From: Chitinimonas viridis
GTDB taxonomy: Bacteria > Pseudomonadota > Gammaproteobacteria > Burkholderiales > Chitinimonadaceae
Direction of reading: 5' to 3'
NCBI RefSeq assembly: GCF_030409555.1
Contig: NZ_JAUFPU010000018.1
Span: forward strand, 969,143 to 1,033,142
DNA: 64,000 nucleotides
In this document: positions 20,506-29,200 of the stretch, piece after piece
How positions within the stretch are numbered: the first letter of the stretch is position 1
Layout of the letters: the number at the start of each line of letters is the position of its first letter
The notes under the pieces: generated by a model
What the model saw: the letters and a program-made list of their open reading frames with translations, nothing else
Databases searched by the model: none
Told to the model about the DNA's origin: nothing
Made by a program: the position numbers and the translations under genes

Positions 20506-20937
20506 TCAGAAACGGAGCGGGATGGTGAACTTGCGGGCGCCCAGTGATTCGCCATCCAGAAAGGCCTCGACAAAGACCGCACTGTCGGTTTTACGCATCA
20601 ATTCCTGCACCAAGCGCTCCGGTATCTGCACCAGGCCTGCGTTTTTGTCCGGTACATAGCTGCCATTGAAATCGCGGGTATTGATGCCCATGGATTTCAG
20701 CAAGGGGCCATCGGTGGCGGAAAAACGCAGGGTAAGGGCCGAGTCATCGCGCGGCGGGTGCTGTTCGCGGGTGGTCTTGCCCAGTTCTATCCAAACCGGC
20801 CAATGGCCCGCCATGCGGCGGGCCTGGGCGGTGGTCTGGACGGGCGAGCGTGCGCCGGGCTCCTTGGCTGCACCGCTGCTGAACAACGAGGAGAAGGCAC
20901 TGAGGAGACGGGAAAACCAACTCTGATCGCTTGCCAT
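20506..20937 (-). CDS. Hypothetical protein (143 aa)
   Basis: No family recognised. The N-terminal 30 residues are Ser/Phe/Leu-rich (SWFSRLLSAFSSLFSSG), possibly amphipathic or membrane-associated, followed by a low-complexity linker. The remaining 90 residues look like a compact beta-rich domain (PVWIELGKTTREQHPPRDDSAL...; VFVEAFLDGESLGARKFTIPLRF). It lies 29 bases downstream of purD on the same strand and ends before a good terminator, so it is probably the last gene of a purD transcript. Function unknown. Confidence 0.65.
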   Translation of the reverse strand: MASDQSWFSRLLSAFSSLFSSGAAKEPGARSPVQTTAQARRMAGHWPVWIELGKTTREQHPPRDDSALTLRFSATDGPLLKSMGINTRDFNGSYVPDKNAGLVQIPERLVQELMRKTDSAVFVEAFLDGESLGARKFTIPLRF

Positions 20938-20966
20938 GGCCTACCTAACGGTGAGGGGAGCGTGGG

Positions 20967-22253
20967 TCAGCTGCCGGCTGGCTTGCGGGCGATGGCCCGG
21001 TGGCCGATATCGCGGCGGCACTGCATACCTTCAAAGTGTATGCCGTCTATGACTTCATAGGCGCCCTTTTGTGCCATCTTCACGCTGTCGCCCAGGGCGG
21101 TGACGCAAAGTACGCGGCCGCCATTGGTGACGATCTTCTCGCCCTGCTGCGCCGTGCCGGCATGGAACACCAGCACATCTTCGGCCTGGGTGTCTGGCAG
21201 GCCGTGTATCACGTCGCCCTTGCGTGGGGCGTCGGGGTAGCCGCCGGCAGCCAGTACCACGCCCAGCGCGACACGACGATCCCATTCGGCCTCGGTCTGG
21301 TCCAGCGTCTGGTTGACGGCGTGCTCCAGCAGCAAGACAAAGTCGGTCTTGAGGCGAGCCATGATGGGCTGGGTTTCCGGGTCGCCCATGCGGCAGTTGA
21401 ACTCCACCACGCTGACCGCGCCCTCGTCGTCCACCATCAGGCCGGCGTAAAGAAAGCCGGTGTACGGTATGCCGTCACGTGCCATGCCGGCCACGGTGGG
21501 CAGTATCACCTCGCGCATGGCGCGGGCGTGGACTTCTGGGGTGACCACCGGGGCGGGCGAATAGGCGCCCATGCCGCCGGTATTGGGGCCTTCGTCATTC
21601 TCTTTCAGGCGCTTGTGGTCCTGCGAACTAGCCAGGGCCAGCACATGGCGGCCATCCACCATCACGATAAAGCTGGCTTCCTCGCCCTTGAGGAAATCCT
21701 CTATCACCACCCGGGCGCCCGCATCGCCCATCTTGTTGTCCAGCAGCATGCTGTCGATGGCGGCATGGGCTTCAGCCAAGGTCATGGCCACGATCACGCC
21801 CTTGCCGGCGGCCAGGCCATCGGCCTTGATGACGATGGGGGCGCCGCGACCCTCCACATAGGCGTGGGCCTCGGTGGCATCGGCAAAGGTGCGGTACTGG
21901 GCGGTGGGAATGCCGTGGCGGATCATGAAGGCCTTGGCGAAATCCTTGGAGCTTTCCAGCTGGGCTGCGGCGCGGGTGGGGCCGAATATCTTCAAGCCGG
22001 CTTCGCGGAAGGCATCGACCACGCCGGCCGCCAGGGGGGCCTCGGGGCCGACCACGGTCAGGGCCACACTCTCGCGCTGGGCAAAGGCCACCAGCTCGGG
22101 GATGCTGGTGACATCGACATTGGTGAGGCCGGCTTCACGGGCGGTGCCGGGGTTGCCGGGCGCCACGAAGACCTTGCTGACGCGGGGGGACTGGGCAATT
22201 TTCCAGGCCAGGGCGTGTTCGCGGCCGCCGGAGCCGATGACGAGTACGTTCAT
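20967..22253 (-). CDS. purD: Phosphoribosylamine-glycine ligase
   Basis: 428 aa, normal length. GAR synthetase joins phosphoribosylamine and glycine with ATP, step 2 of purine synthesis. The N-terminus MNVLVIGSGGREHALAWKI is diagnostic; the ATP-grasp domain includes IVIKADGLAAGKGVIVA, VVIEDFLKGEEASFIVMVDG and the metal-binding VVEFNCRMGDPETQ. purH lies upstream on the same strand but is separated by nearly 900 bases of repeats, so the two may not share a transcript. The glycine-using step links loosely to the glycine cleavage genes at the other end of the window. Confidence 0.97.
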   Translation of the reverse strand: MNVLVIGSGGREHALAWKIAQSPRVSKVFVAPGNPGTAREAGLTNVDVTSIPELVAFAQRESVALTVVGPEAPLAAGVVDAFREAGLKIFGPTRAAAQLESSKDFAKAFMIRHGIPTAQYRTFADATEAHAYVEGRGAPIVIKADGLAAGKGVIVAMTLAEAHAAIDSMLLDNKMGDAGARVVIEDFLKGEEASFIVMVDGRHVLALASSQDHKRLKENDEGPNTGGMGAYSPAPVVTPEVHARAMREVILPTVAGMARDGIPYTGFLYAGLMVDDEGAVSVVEFNCRMGDPETQPIMARLKTDFVLLLEHAVNQTLDQTEAEWDRRVALGVVLAAGGYPDAPRKGDVIHGLPDTQAEDVLVFHAGTAQQGEKIVTNGGRVLCVTALGDSVKMAQKGAYEVIDGIHFEGMQCRRDIGHRAIARKPAGS

Positions 22254-22328
22254 GCTTGCCTCATAGGGGTAAGGAGTGAGGCTTGCCCGCTGCTGGCAGC
22301 TGGCAAGCCTTACTGCTCACCGGACCGA

Positions 22329-22344
22329 TGTTCCACATGGAACC
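22329..22344. other. parS-like site upstream of purD
   Basis: TGTTCCACATGGAACC differs at one position from the Pseudomonas-type parS TGTTCCACGTGGAACC as I remember it. It is intergenic, between purD and the repeat array. Confidence 0.4.
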
Positions 22345-22383
22345 TCGGCCCAGATGCTTGCTTGCGTGTTGCGCTTGGCGCCG

Positions 22384-23130
22384 TCCACGCACCTTGCAAG
22401 GTGGACTTCCGTCGCGGCGGCGAGGGCGGGGGGTGTGGGCTCAATCAAGGAAGAGCCTACTGGTTCAGACTGCGCGGGCGTTCAGCGCCAGGGTTTCCCT
22501 GGCGCCTGCGCTGTCCGATACCACCCATCAGTGACTTGCGTTCATACCAAACGCTCAAGCCCGTTCAAAATGATGACGAGCGTGAGCGAGGCTCCCTCCA
22601 CGCACCGTGCAACGTGGACTTCCGTCGCGGCGGCGAGGGCGGGGGGTGTGGGCTCAGTCAAGGAAGAGCCTACTGGTTCAGACTGCGCGGGCGTTTAGTG
22701 CCAGGGATTCCCTGGCGCCTGCGCTGTCCGATACCACACCATCTATGACTTGCGTCCATACCAAGCGCTCAAGCCCATTCAAAAAGATGACGAGCGTGAG
22801 CGAGGCTCCCGCGCGGCGGCGCGGGCGGGGGGTGTGGGCTCGACCAAGGAAGAGCCTACTGGTTCAGACTGCGCTGGCGTTTAACGCCAGGGTTTCCCTG
22901 GCGCCTGCGCCGTCCGATACCACCCATCTATGACTTGCGTCCATACCAAGCGCTGAAGCCCATTCAAAATGATGACGAGCGTCAGCGAGGCTCCCGCGCG
23001 GCGGCGCGGGTGGGGGGGGCTCAATCAAGGAAGAGCCTACTGGTTCAGACTGCGCTGGCGTTTAGCGCCAGGGTTTCCCTGGCGCCTGCGCTGTCTGATA
23101 CCACCCATCAGTGACTTTCGTCCATCACAG
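22384..23130 (+). repeat. Four-copy tandem repeat between purD and purH
   Basis: Four imperfect copies, anchored on AAGAGCCTACTGGTTCAGAC at 22451, 22664, 22850 and 23031, so the periods are 213, 186 and 181 bases. Each unit has a G-rich stretch (GGCGGGGGGTGTGGGCTC-like), the anchor, a hairpin GCGCCAGGG-TTT-CCCTGGCGC (first copy 22485-22505), CTGTCCGATACCACCCATC and a TGACTTGCGTCCATA-like tail. The first two copies carry an extra block with CTCCACGCACC...GTGGACTTCC. Short plus-strand frames run through the units because the first two periods are multiples of three, but nothing supports coding. Related single copies occur at 29068, 41697 and 63872. Together with 22254-22383 this fills the purD-purH spacer. 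Confidence 0.92.
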
Positions 23131-23134
23131 GCTC

Positions 23135-24697
23135 TCAATGCCGGAAGTGGCGCACGCCAGTCACCACCATGGCAATGCCATGCTCGTCGGCTGCGGCAAT
23201 GACTTCCTCGTCACGCATGGAGCCGCCAGGTTGGACGATAGCACTGACACCGTTCTCGGCGATCACGTCCACGCCATCGCGGAAGGGGAAGAAGGCATCG
23301 GAAGCGCAGACCGAGCCCTTCAGTGCCAGCTGGGCATGCTGGGCCTTGATGGCAGCGATGCGGGTGGAGTCCACCCGGCTCATCTGGCCCGCGCCTACGC
23401 CCAGGGTACGGCCGCCGCCGCAGAACACGATGGCATTGGATTTGACGAACTGTGCCACGCGCCAGGCGAACAGCAGGTCTTTCAACTGCTCGGCGGTCGG
23501 TGCCAGCTTGGTCACGACCTTGAAGTCGGCCGTGGTGATGTGATGGATATCGGGTGTCTGTACCAGGATGCCACCACCCACGCGCTTGAGGTCGAAGCGG
23601 TTGGCGCCATCCTGCAGGGCGACTTGCAGCACCCGTACATTTTTCTTGGCGGCGATGATGGCGCGGGCTTCATCCGAGAAGCCGGGGGCGATCAGCACTT
23701 CCAGGAACTGGCCGGTGACGGCCTCCACGGTGGCCGCATCCACTTCGCGGTTGAAGGCGATGATGCCGCCAAAGGCACTGGTGGTATCGGTGGCAAAAGC
23801 CAGCTGGTAGGCGGTCAGCGTATCGGCGGCGATGGCAACGCCACAGGGGTTGGCATGCTTGACGATGACGCAGGCCGGCTCATCGAAGGCCTTGACGGCT
23901 TCCCAGGCGGCATCGGAATCGGCGATATTGTTGTAGCTCAGTTCCTTGCCTTGCAATTGCTGGTAGCCGGCTAGGCTGCCGGCGGCAGGGTGCAGGTCGC
24001 GGTAGAAGGCGGCAGCTTGGTGAGGGTTCTCGCCGTAGCGCATGTCCTGCACCTTTTCCACGCTGATATTGAGGCGGGCGGGGAAGGTCTGCTGGCTACC
24101 GTCCTCATTCAGCGAAGTCAGGTAATTGGAGATGGCGCCATCGTAGGCTGCCGTGTGGCTGAAGGCCTTCTTGGCCAGGCGGCGGCGGGTGGGCATGCCC
24201 AGAGCGCCGTCGTTGGCTTGCAACTCGGCCACCAGTGGGGCGTAATCGGCAACATCAGTGACGATGGCGACAAAGGCGTGGTTCTTGGCGGCGGAGCGCA
24301 CCATGGCCGGGCCTCCGATGTCGATGTTCTCGATGGCATCGTCAAAATCGCAATCGGGCTTGGCGATGGTGGCCTCGAAGGGATAGAGGTTGACGCAGAC
24401 CAGGTCGATGCTGCCTATGCCGTGCTCGGCCATCTTGCTGACATGGCCGGCCAGATCGCGGCGGCCCAGGATGCCACCGTGGATCTTGGGGTGCAGGGTC
24501 TTGACGCGACCATCCAGCATCTCAGGGAAGCCGGTGTAGTCGGCCACCTCGATGACCTTGACCCCGGCTTCCGCCAGCATCTTGGCGGTGCCGCCGGTGG
24601 AAAGTATCTCCACCCCAAAACCGGCCAGGGCCTGGGCGAATTCCAGTACACCGGTTTTGTCGGAGACGCTGATCAGCGCACGTTTGATATTGACCAT
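23135..24697 (-). CDS. purH: Bifunctional AICAR transformylase / IMP cyclohydrolase
   Basis: 520 aa from ATG at 24697 ([20 protein letters not shown]); an upstream TTG at 24718 would add seven residues and is less family-like. It catalyses the last two steps of IMP synthesis. The N-terminal IMP cyclohydrolase domain includes [15 protein letters not shown] and [15 protein letters not shown]. The C-terminal AICAR formyltransferase domain includes [27 protein letters not shown] and ends with [22 protein letters not shown] and [11 protein letters not shown]. It follows the GrpB-like gene by 36 bases at the end of the dusB-fis operon; the repeat array begins just after its stop. Confidence 0.97.
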   Translation of the reverse strand: MVNIKRALISVSDKTGVLEFAQALAGFGVEILSTGGTAKMLAEAGVKVIEVADYTGFPEMLDGRVKTLHPKIHGGILGRRDLAGHVSKMAEHGIGSIDLVCVNLYPFEATIAKPDCDFDDAIENIDIGGPAMVRSAAKNHAFVAIVTDVADYAPLVAELQANDGALGMPTRRRLAKKAFSHTAAYDGAISNYLTSLNEDGSQQTFPARLNISVEKVQDMRYGENPHQAAAFYRDLHPAAGSLAGYQQLQGKELSYNNIADSDAAWEAVKAFDEPACVIVKHANPCGVAIAADTLTAYQLAFATDTTSAFGGIIAFNREVDAATVEAVTGQFLEVLIAPGFSDEARAIIAAKKNVRVLQVALQDGANRFDLKRVGGGILVQTPDIHHITTADFKVVTKLAPTAEQLKDLLFAWRVAQFVKSNAIVFCGGGRTLGVGAGQMSRVDSTRIAAIKAQHAQLALKGSVCASDAFFPFRDGVDVIAENGVSAIVQPGGSMRDEEVIAAADEHGIAMVVTGVRHFRH

Positions 24698-24733
24698 GGT
24701 TGCTTGCTCATAAGACAAAGTGAAAGATAAAAC

Positions 24734-25297
24734 TTAGCAGCTGCCGGCCCCGGCTGCCGTTGCCTTGGCGCCAGTGGAGGGAACTGCTGCCAGCCCGTGC
24801 AACGCTGCGCGGACAAATTCGGTCTTGGCACCGGCATAGGCCTGGCTATCGGTTGGATACTGCCGTGCCAGCATCTGCTTGAGCGCGGCGTAATCGGCCC
24901 GCAGCACCGGGTTGCTGCGCAGGCCGTCGCGAAACGCCAGGTGTTCGCGCCAGAAGGGGCTGTCCACCACCACCATATGCAGATGGTGGGTACGCAACCC
25001 CGCCAGGTGCCGGGTGAAGTAATGGCGCCCAGCTATACCGTACTCGCCATGGTGCTGGTATCCGAGCGCCGCCAGTGGGGCGATGCAGGCTGCGTGCTGC
25101 GGCAGCGCAGTCAGGCCCAGCATCAAATCCAGCACCGGCTTGGCGCAGAGGCCGGCCACGGCGGTGGAGCCGATATGTGCCAGCGCTACACCCGGCAGTG
25201 CGGTGGCGATGGCGTGGGCGGCTTGGTCATAGGCCTGCGCCCAGTCCGTATGATGATCGACCAGCACTACCGTGCCTTCGGCCAGTCCCAGGCTCAT
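24734..25297 (-). CDS. GrpB/UPF0157-family nucleotidyltransferase-fold protein
   Basis: 187 aa. It matches the GrpB (UPF0157) family: ALAHIGSTAVAGLCAKPVLDLMLGL carries the GS...D-type nucleotidyltransferase core, then GYQHHGEYGIAGRHYFTR and HHLHMVVVDSPFWREHLAFRD. Members have a nucleotidyltransferase fold, and some are linked to coenzyme A or other small-molecule metabolism; the activity here is unknown. Its start overlaps the fis stop by four bases. Placement between fis and purH is unusual in my experience, as fis-purH are often adjacent in betaproteobacteria. The Ala/Thr/Gly-rich tail (about 170-187) is probably disordered. Confidence 0.85.
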   Translation of the reverse strand: MSLGLAEGTVVLVDHHTDWAQAYDQAAHAIATALPGVALAHIGSTAVAGLCAKPVLDLMLGLTALPQHAACIAPLAALGYQHHGEYGIAGRHYFTRHLAGLRTHHLHMVVVDSPFWREHLAFRDGLRSNPVLRADYAALKQMLARQYPTDSQAYAGAKTEFVRAALHGLAAVPSTGAKATAAGAGSC

Positions 25298-25530
25298 ATC
25301 AGATCGTGTTCCTGCATTTTCTTGCGCAAGGTGTTGCGGTTGATGCCAAGCAGTTCGGCGGCACGGGTCTGGTTGCCCTGCGCCTTGTCCAGCACTACTT
25401 CCAGCATGGGTTTCTCCACCTTGGCCAGCACCATGTCGTAGATCGCCTGCGGTGCTTCGCCGTCCAGGTCGCGGAAATACTGTTCCAGCGCGTCGCGCAC
25501 GGCAAAGCAGATTTGATCCTTGGTGGACAT
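25294..25530 (-). CDS. fis: Fis-family nucleoid-associated DNA-binding protein
   Basis: 78 aa, typical of betaproteobacterial Fis. The C-terminal helix-turn-helix GNQTRAAELLGINRNTLRKKMQEHDLI is diagnostic; the N-terminal part forms the dimerisation helices. Fis bends DNA and regulates rRNA, recombination and growth-phase genes. It lies 19 bases after dusB, the classic arrangement, and overlaps the GrpB-like gene. Expression is probably driven by the promoter ahead of dusB, whose GC-rich discriminator suggests stringent control. Confidence 0.95.
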   Translation of the reverse strand: MSTKDQICFAVRDALEQYFRDLDGEAPQAIYDMVLAKVEKPMLEVVLDKAQGNQTRAAELLGINRNTLRKKMQEHDLI

Positions 25531-25549
25531 GGTGGGGTTCTCTCCTGAA

Positions 25550-26566
25550 CTAGGCGGCCGCTAGCGCGGTCTCGTCTTGGTAAACCAGCCGCTCGCCCTG
25601 GAGCGCCAGTTGTTTGAAATAGGCATCCACGGCAGCCAGCTGCTCGGTCGTGCTATCTAGTTGGTACATACGCTGGCGGAACTCGTTGGAGCCGCGCAGG
25701 CCATTGGTGTACCAAGCTATATGCTTGCGGGCGATGCGGCAGCCCGAGTACTCGCCGTGGAAGGCGTAGTGGTCTTGCAGGTGTTCCATCAGGATGGCGT
25801 GTATCTCGCTCACCTTGGGTGGGGGCAGGTGCTCGCCGGTGGCAAGGAAGTGATCGATCTCTCTGAAGATCCAGGGGCGGCCCTGGGCGGCGCGGCCTAT
25901 CATCACCGCGTCGGCACCGGTCTGCTGCAGTACCGCGCGGGCTTTCTCCGGGGTGGTGATATCGCCATTGGCCACCACCGGTATGCGCAGGCTGCGCTTG
26001 ACCTCGGCAATCAGTTCGTAGCGGGCGGCGCCGTTATACATGTCCTCGCGGGTACGGCCGTGCAGGGCCAGGGCGGCAATGCCGGTCTGCTCGGCCAGCT
26101 GCGCCACCCGTAGGATATTCTCCTCGCCGTTGCGAAAGCCCAGCCGGGTCTTGAGCGTCACCGGCACATCCACCGCGCTGACGACGGCCTCCAGTATGCG
26201 GGCCACCCGGTCTTCGTCCTGCAAGAGTGCAGAGCCGGCCAGCACATTGCAGACTTTCTTGGCTGGGCAACCCATATTGATATCGATGATCTGGGCACCT
26301 GCCGCCACGTTATGGCGGGCGGCCTCGGCCATCTGGGCCGGGTCGCTGCCGGCAATCTGCACCGCGACCGGGGCCAGTTCGCCGTCGAAATTGGCACGCC
26401 GGCGGGTCTTGTTGCTGCCATAGAGCATGGCATTGGAGGTAATCATCTCGCTGACTGCATGGCCTGCGCCCAGCCGCTTGCAAAGCATGCGGAATGGCCG
26501 GTCGGTCACGCCGGCCATGGGCGCGACGATCAGGCGGTTGCGGAGTTGATAAGGACCTATGCGCAT
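25550..26566 (-). CDS. dusB: tRNA-dihydrouridine synthase B
   Basis: 338 aa from ATG at 26566 (MRIGPYQLRNRLIVAPMAGVTDRPF), matching DusB length; the frame stays open to 26854 but that part is not family-like and contains the promoter and terminator signals described separately. The flavoenzyme reduces uridines in the tRNA D-loop. The FMN-binding TIM barrel shows LAPMAGVTD, the catalytic-Cys motif NMGCPAKKVCNVLAGSALL, VTLKTRLGF, LHGRTREDMYNG, VVANGDITTPEKA and VMIGRAAQGRPWIF. First gene of the dusB-fis-grpB-like-purH run. Confidence 0.95.
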   Translation of the reverse strand: MRIGPYQLRNRLIVAPMAGVTDRPFRMLCKRLGAGHAVSEMITSNAMLYGSNKTRRRANFDGELAPVAVQIAGSDPAQMAEAARHNVAAGAQIIDINMGCPAKKVCNVLAGSALLQDEDRVARILEAVVSAVDVPVTLKTRLGFRNGEENILRVAQLAEQTGIAALALHGRTREDMYNGAARYELIAEVKRSLRIPVVANGDITTPEKARAVLQQTGADAVMIGRAAQGRPWIFREIDHFLATGEHLPPPKVSEIHAILMEHLQDHYAFHGEYSGCRIARKHIAWYTNGLRGSNEFRQRMYQLDSTTEQLAAVDAYFKQLALQGERLVYQDETALAAA

Positions 26567-26621
26567 GCTTGTTCTATGGACCATGGCCCGCCCAGGGGGC
26601 AGTGCCGGCAACGGTACAGAA

Positions 26622-26670
26622 TGAAAAACCGCTGGAGACGAGAGGCGTAGAGGCTTCGGTATCCAGCGGT
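26622..26670 (-). terminator. Terminator/attenuator-like hairpin in the dusB leader
   Basis: On the minus strand ACCGCTGGA (26670-26662) pairs perfectly with TCCAGCGGT (26636-26628), with a 25-base loop and directly followed by TTTTC. It lies about 60 bases upstream of the dusB ATG and just after the predicted start site, so it could abort most transcripts into a tiny RNA or act as an attenuator for dusB-fis. No leader peptide or alternative antiterminator stem was identified. Confidence 0.5.
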
Positions 26671-26681
26671 AACAGGCGCGC

Positions 26682-26735
26682 ATTCTACCTAAGCCTGCGC
26701 CCGGCGCGAAGGCATTTCGCTTAATTTTTGAGCAG
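26682..26735 (-). promoter_or_regulatory. Candidate stringently controlled dusB-fis promoter
   Basis: On the minus strand a -10 TAGAAT (26687-26682) is followed by a very GC-rich discriminator GCGCGCC, as in stable-RNA and E. coli fis promoters. An AT-rich stretch CAAAAATTAAGC (about 26730-26719) could be an UP element. The -35 is poor (TTCGCG at 17 bases). It lies in the 350-base gap between dusB and the divergent oligopeptidase gene. The rest of that gap includes a possible plus-strand -10 (TACAAT, 26815-26820) and GAGGAG just before the oligopeptidase ATG. Confidence 0.45.
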
Positions 26736-26916
26736 ATGCCGATAGTGCCAAGGCAATCGCTGCCGATAACAGCGCGCAGTTGCAGCGAACGCAAGGGATA
26801 GTATCGGTTGTCGCTACAATGCTGTCGTACGATGGCAGCCCTGGTGTGTCGCACAGGAGCAAAGACACCCCTGTCCGCTTGCCGTGGCCGAAAAACAGAC
26901 TATATGAGGAGTCGCC

Positions 26917-29070
26917 ATGCCCCATCGCCCTGCTCTGCTGACCCTGCTGGCGGTTACCGCCAGCGCCGCGACGGCGCCCCTGCCCGCGCCGCCTGCCACG
27001 CCGGTGCGCAATGTGGTCGAAGACTACTTTGGCACCCAGGTCAACGACCCCTACCGCTGGCTGGAAAACATGCAGGGGGCCGAGTTCAAGACCTGGCTCA
27101 AGGCTCAGGCCAACCATGCCGAAACGGTGCTGGCCACCCTGCCCGGCCGCAGCGCCCTGAAGCAAAGGCTGACCGAGCTGGCCGATGCGGGCGAGAATGT
27201 GGCCGATCTGCAGCAGGCTGCCGGCCGCCTGTTCTATCTGAAGACCGAGCCCGGCCGCAACGGCCGTCGCCTGTATGTGCGCGACGGTCGCGGCGAGCGC
27301 CTGCTGCTGGACCCGGACACCCTGGGGACGGCCGGCGCCCATATCGCCATAGACTGGTATTCGCCCTCGCCCGATGGTGCGCTGGTTGCCGTGGGCCTGT
27401 CGGCCAGCGGTTCGGAGGACAGCGAGCTGCGCCTGCTGGACCTGGCGAGCGGCCAATGGCTGCCCGAGCGCATCAGCCGGGCTGGGCTGAACGACAGCCT
27501 GGGCTGGCTGGGCGGTAGCAAGCGCTTTATCTACAACCGGCTGCCTGCCGCCGGCGCCGATGGGGTGCAGGAGCGCTACAACAAGAGCGCCACCTGGCTA
27601 CATACGGTAGGCCAGCCGGTGGAGCGTGATATCGCCCTGTTCGGCTACGGCGTGCGGGCCGATCAACCTTTCGATATCGCCGACATCAGCCACATCCGTA
27701 CCGATCCCGGCAGCCCTTACCTGGTGGCCGAGGTCTTGCATGGCGATGCGGTGGAGCGGTCCTACTATGTGGCCAGCATTGCCCAGCTGGCCGGTGCCGC
27801 AACGCCCTGGCAGCGTATCAGCACCCCGGCCGACAAGACTGCCGATGCCTGGCTGCACGGCGACACCCTTTATCTGCACAGCCTGCTGGATGCCCCCAGG
27901 GGCAAGGTGCTGGCGCTGAATCTGAAACAGCCGCAATTGGCCCAGGCCAAACTGGTGCTGCCACAGGGCAGCCATGTGCTGCGGCAAGCCGCCGTGGCCC
28001 GTGAGGCCCTGTATGTCAGGGCCAGCGAAGGCGGGGTGGACAAGCTGTTCAAGCTCAGCCACGGCGGTACTGCCCGCGAGCTGGCGCTACCAGTGGCCGG
28101 CACCCTGCTGGGACTGGCGACCGATGTGGCCCGCAGCGGCGCGGTGTTCAAGCTGGAAGGCTGGGTGGAGCCGCCACGTGTCTACCGGCTCGACGGCAAG
28201 ACCGGCGTGGTGCGCGCTACCAGGGTGTTCAAACCCGCTACGACCAGGCTGGATGGCTATGAGGCCCGCCGGGTGATGGTCAAGAGCCACGATGGCGTGG
28301 CCGTGCCCTTGTCCATCATGGCGGCCAAGGGCATCAAGCTCGATGGCAGCCACCCTACCATCGTCAGCGGCTACGGCGCCTACGGCATCAGCATGGAGGC
28401 ACGTTATTCCGCCAACCGGCTGGCCTGGCTGGAGCGCGATGGCGTGATGGCAGTGTGCCATGTACGTGGTGGCGGCGAGTTTGGCGAGGCCTGGCACCGT
28501 GCCGGCTATATCCAGACCAAGGCCAACACGGCCAAGGACTTCATTGCCTGCGCCGAATGGCTGGTGCAGCAGGGTTATACCTCGCCGGCCAGGCTGGCAG
28601 GTACCGGCGGGAGTGCTGGCGGCATCACCATAGGTGGCGCCATCACCGCGCGGCCCGAGCTGTTTGCGGCGGCCCAGAGCGCCGTGGGGGTGAGCGACCT
28701 GCTGAGAATGGAGCTGACCCCCAATGGACCGCCCAATATTGCCGAGTTCGGCACGGTCAAGAACCCCGAGCATTTTCCGGCCATGCTCAGCAACAGTCCC
28801 TACCATCGCATCAAGGACGGGGTGGCCTACCCAGCGGTGATCGTCACCACCGGGGCCAACGACCCACGGGTGGATGCCTGGATGCCGGCCAAGCTGACCG
28901 CCCGCCTGCAGGCTGCCAGCAGCAGCGGCAAGCCGGTATTGCTGCGGGTGGACTACGACGGCGGCCATGGCCGGGGCTCGACCAAGGCACAGCAGGTGGC
29001 CGAAAGCGCCGATGTGTGGAGCTTCTTTCTGTGGCAGATGGGCGTTGCGGGGTTCGCGCACGTCCATTGA
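26917..29070 (+). CDS. Prolyl oligopeptidase family serine peptidase (S9A)
   Basis: 717 aa, standard for prolyl endopeptidases. The signal peptide MPHRPALLTLLAVTASAATA suggests periplasmic location. The N-terminal seven-bladed propeller region begins VVEDYFGTQVNDPYRWLEN; the C-terminal alpha/beta hydrolase has Ser566 in GTGGSAGG, Asp649 in GANDPRVDAW and His684 in GGHGRG, so the triad is intact. It cleaves short proline-containing peptides. The start follows a strong ribosome site (GAGGAG). It is monocistronic by appearance: the spacer after it holds a repeat-family hairpin and the next gene is convergent. Confidence 0.92.
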   Translation: MPHRPALLTLLAVTASAATAPLPAPPATPVRNVVEDYFGTQVNDPYRWLENMQGAEFKTWLKAQANHAETVLATLPGRSALKQRLTELADAGENVADLQQAAGRLFYLKTEPGRNGRRLYVRDGRGERLLLDPDTLGTAGAHIAIDWYSPSPDGALVAVGLSASGSEDSELRLLDLASGQWLPERISRAGLNDSLGWLGGSKRFIYNRLPAAGADGVQERYNKSATWLHTVGQPVERDIALFGYGVRADQPFDIADISHIRTDPGSPYLVAEVLHGDAVERSYYVASIAQLAGAATPWQRISTPADKTADAWLHGDTLYLHSLLDAPRGKVLALNLKQPQLAQAKLVLPQGSHVLRQAAVAREALYVRASEGGVDKLFKLSHGGTARELALPVAGTLLGLATDVARSGAVFKLEGWVEPPRVYRLDGKTGVVRATRVFKPATTRLDGYEARRVMVKSHDGVAVPLSIMAAKGIKLDGSHPTIVSGYGAYGISMEARYSANRLAWLERDGVMAVCHVRGGGEFGEAWHRAGYIQTKANTAKDFIACAEWLVQQGYTSPARLAGTGGSAGGITIGGAITARPELFAAAQSAVGVSDLLRMELTPNGPPNIAEFGTVKNPEHFPAMLSNSPYHRIKDGVAYPAVIVTTGANDPRVDAWMPAKLTARLQAASSSGKPVLLRVDYDGGHGRGSTKAQQVAESADVWSFFLWQMGVAGFAHVH

Positions 29071-29152
29071 GAGCCTGTCATGAGATCAGGCCATTGATGG
29101 GTGTTGCGACCGTGGCAGGCGCCAGGGAGACCCTGGCGCCAAGTGCCGCTAA
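29068..29152 (-). repeat. Single copy of the dispersed intergenic repeat
   Basis: Read on the minus strand this spacer contains the repeat hairpin GGCGCCAGGG-TCT-CCCTGGCGCC (29118-29140, perfect 10-bp stem), then CACCCATCA and ACAGGCTCTCAATG, all matching the fourth tandem copy near 23075-23140. It lies immediately after the oligopeptidase stop and may also serve as a transcription terminator, though it lacks a T-run. Confidence 0.7.
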
Positions 29153-29200
29153 ACCGCTTTGCAGCGGTGCTGTTCGCGGCACCAGGTACCTGGGAGGCAC

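Noticed and set aside
22384-23130. CRISPR array
   Set aside because: Units of 181-213 bases are near identical along most of their length, with no short repeats separated by unique spacers and no cas genes.
22276-23202. Open frames through the purD-purH repeats encoding repeated RRRGRGVWAQSRKSLLVQT-like peptides
   Set aside because: They exist because the first two repeat periods are multiples of three. The frame is lost in the last copy, no start or ribosome site is conserved, and the peptide is low-complexity.
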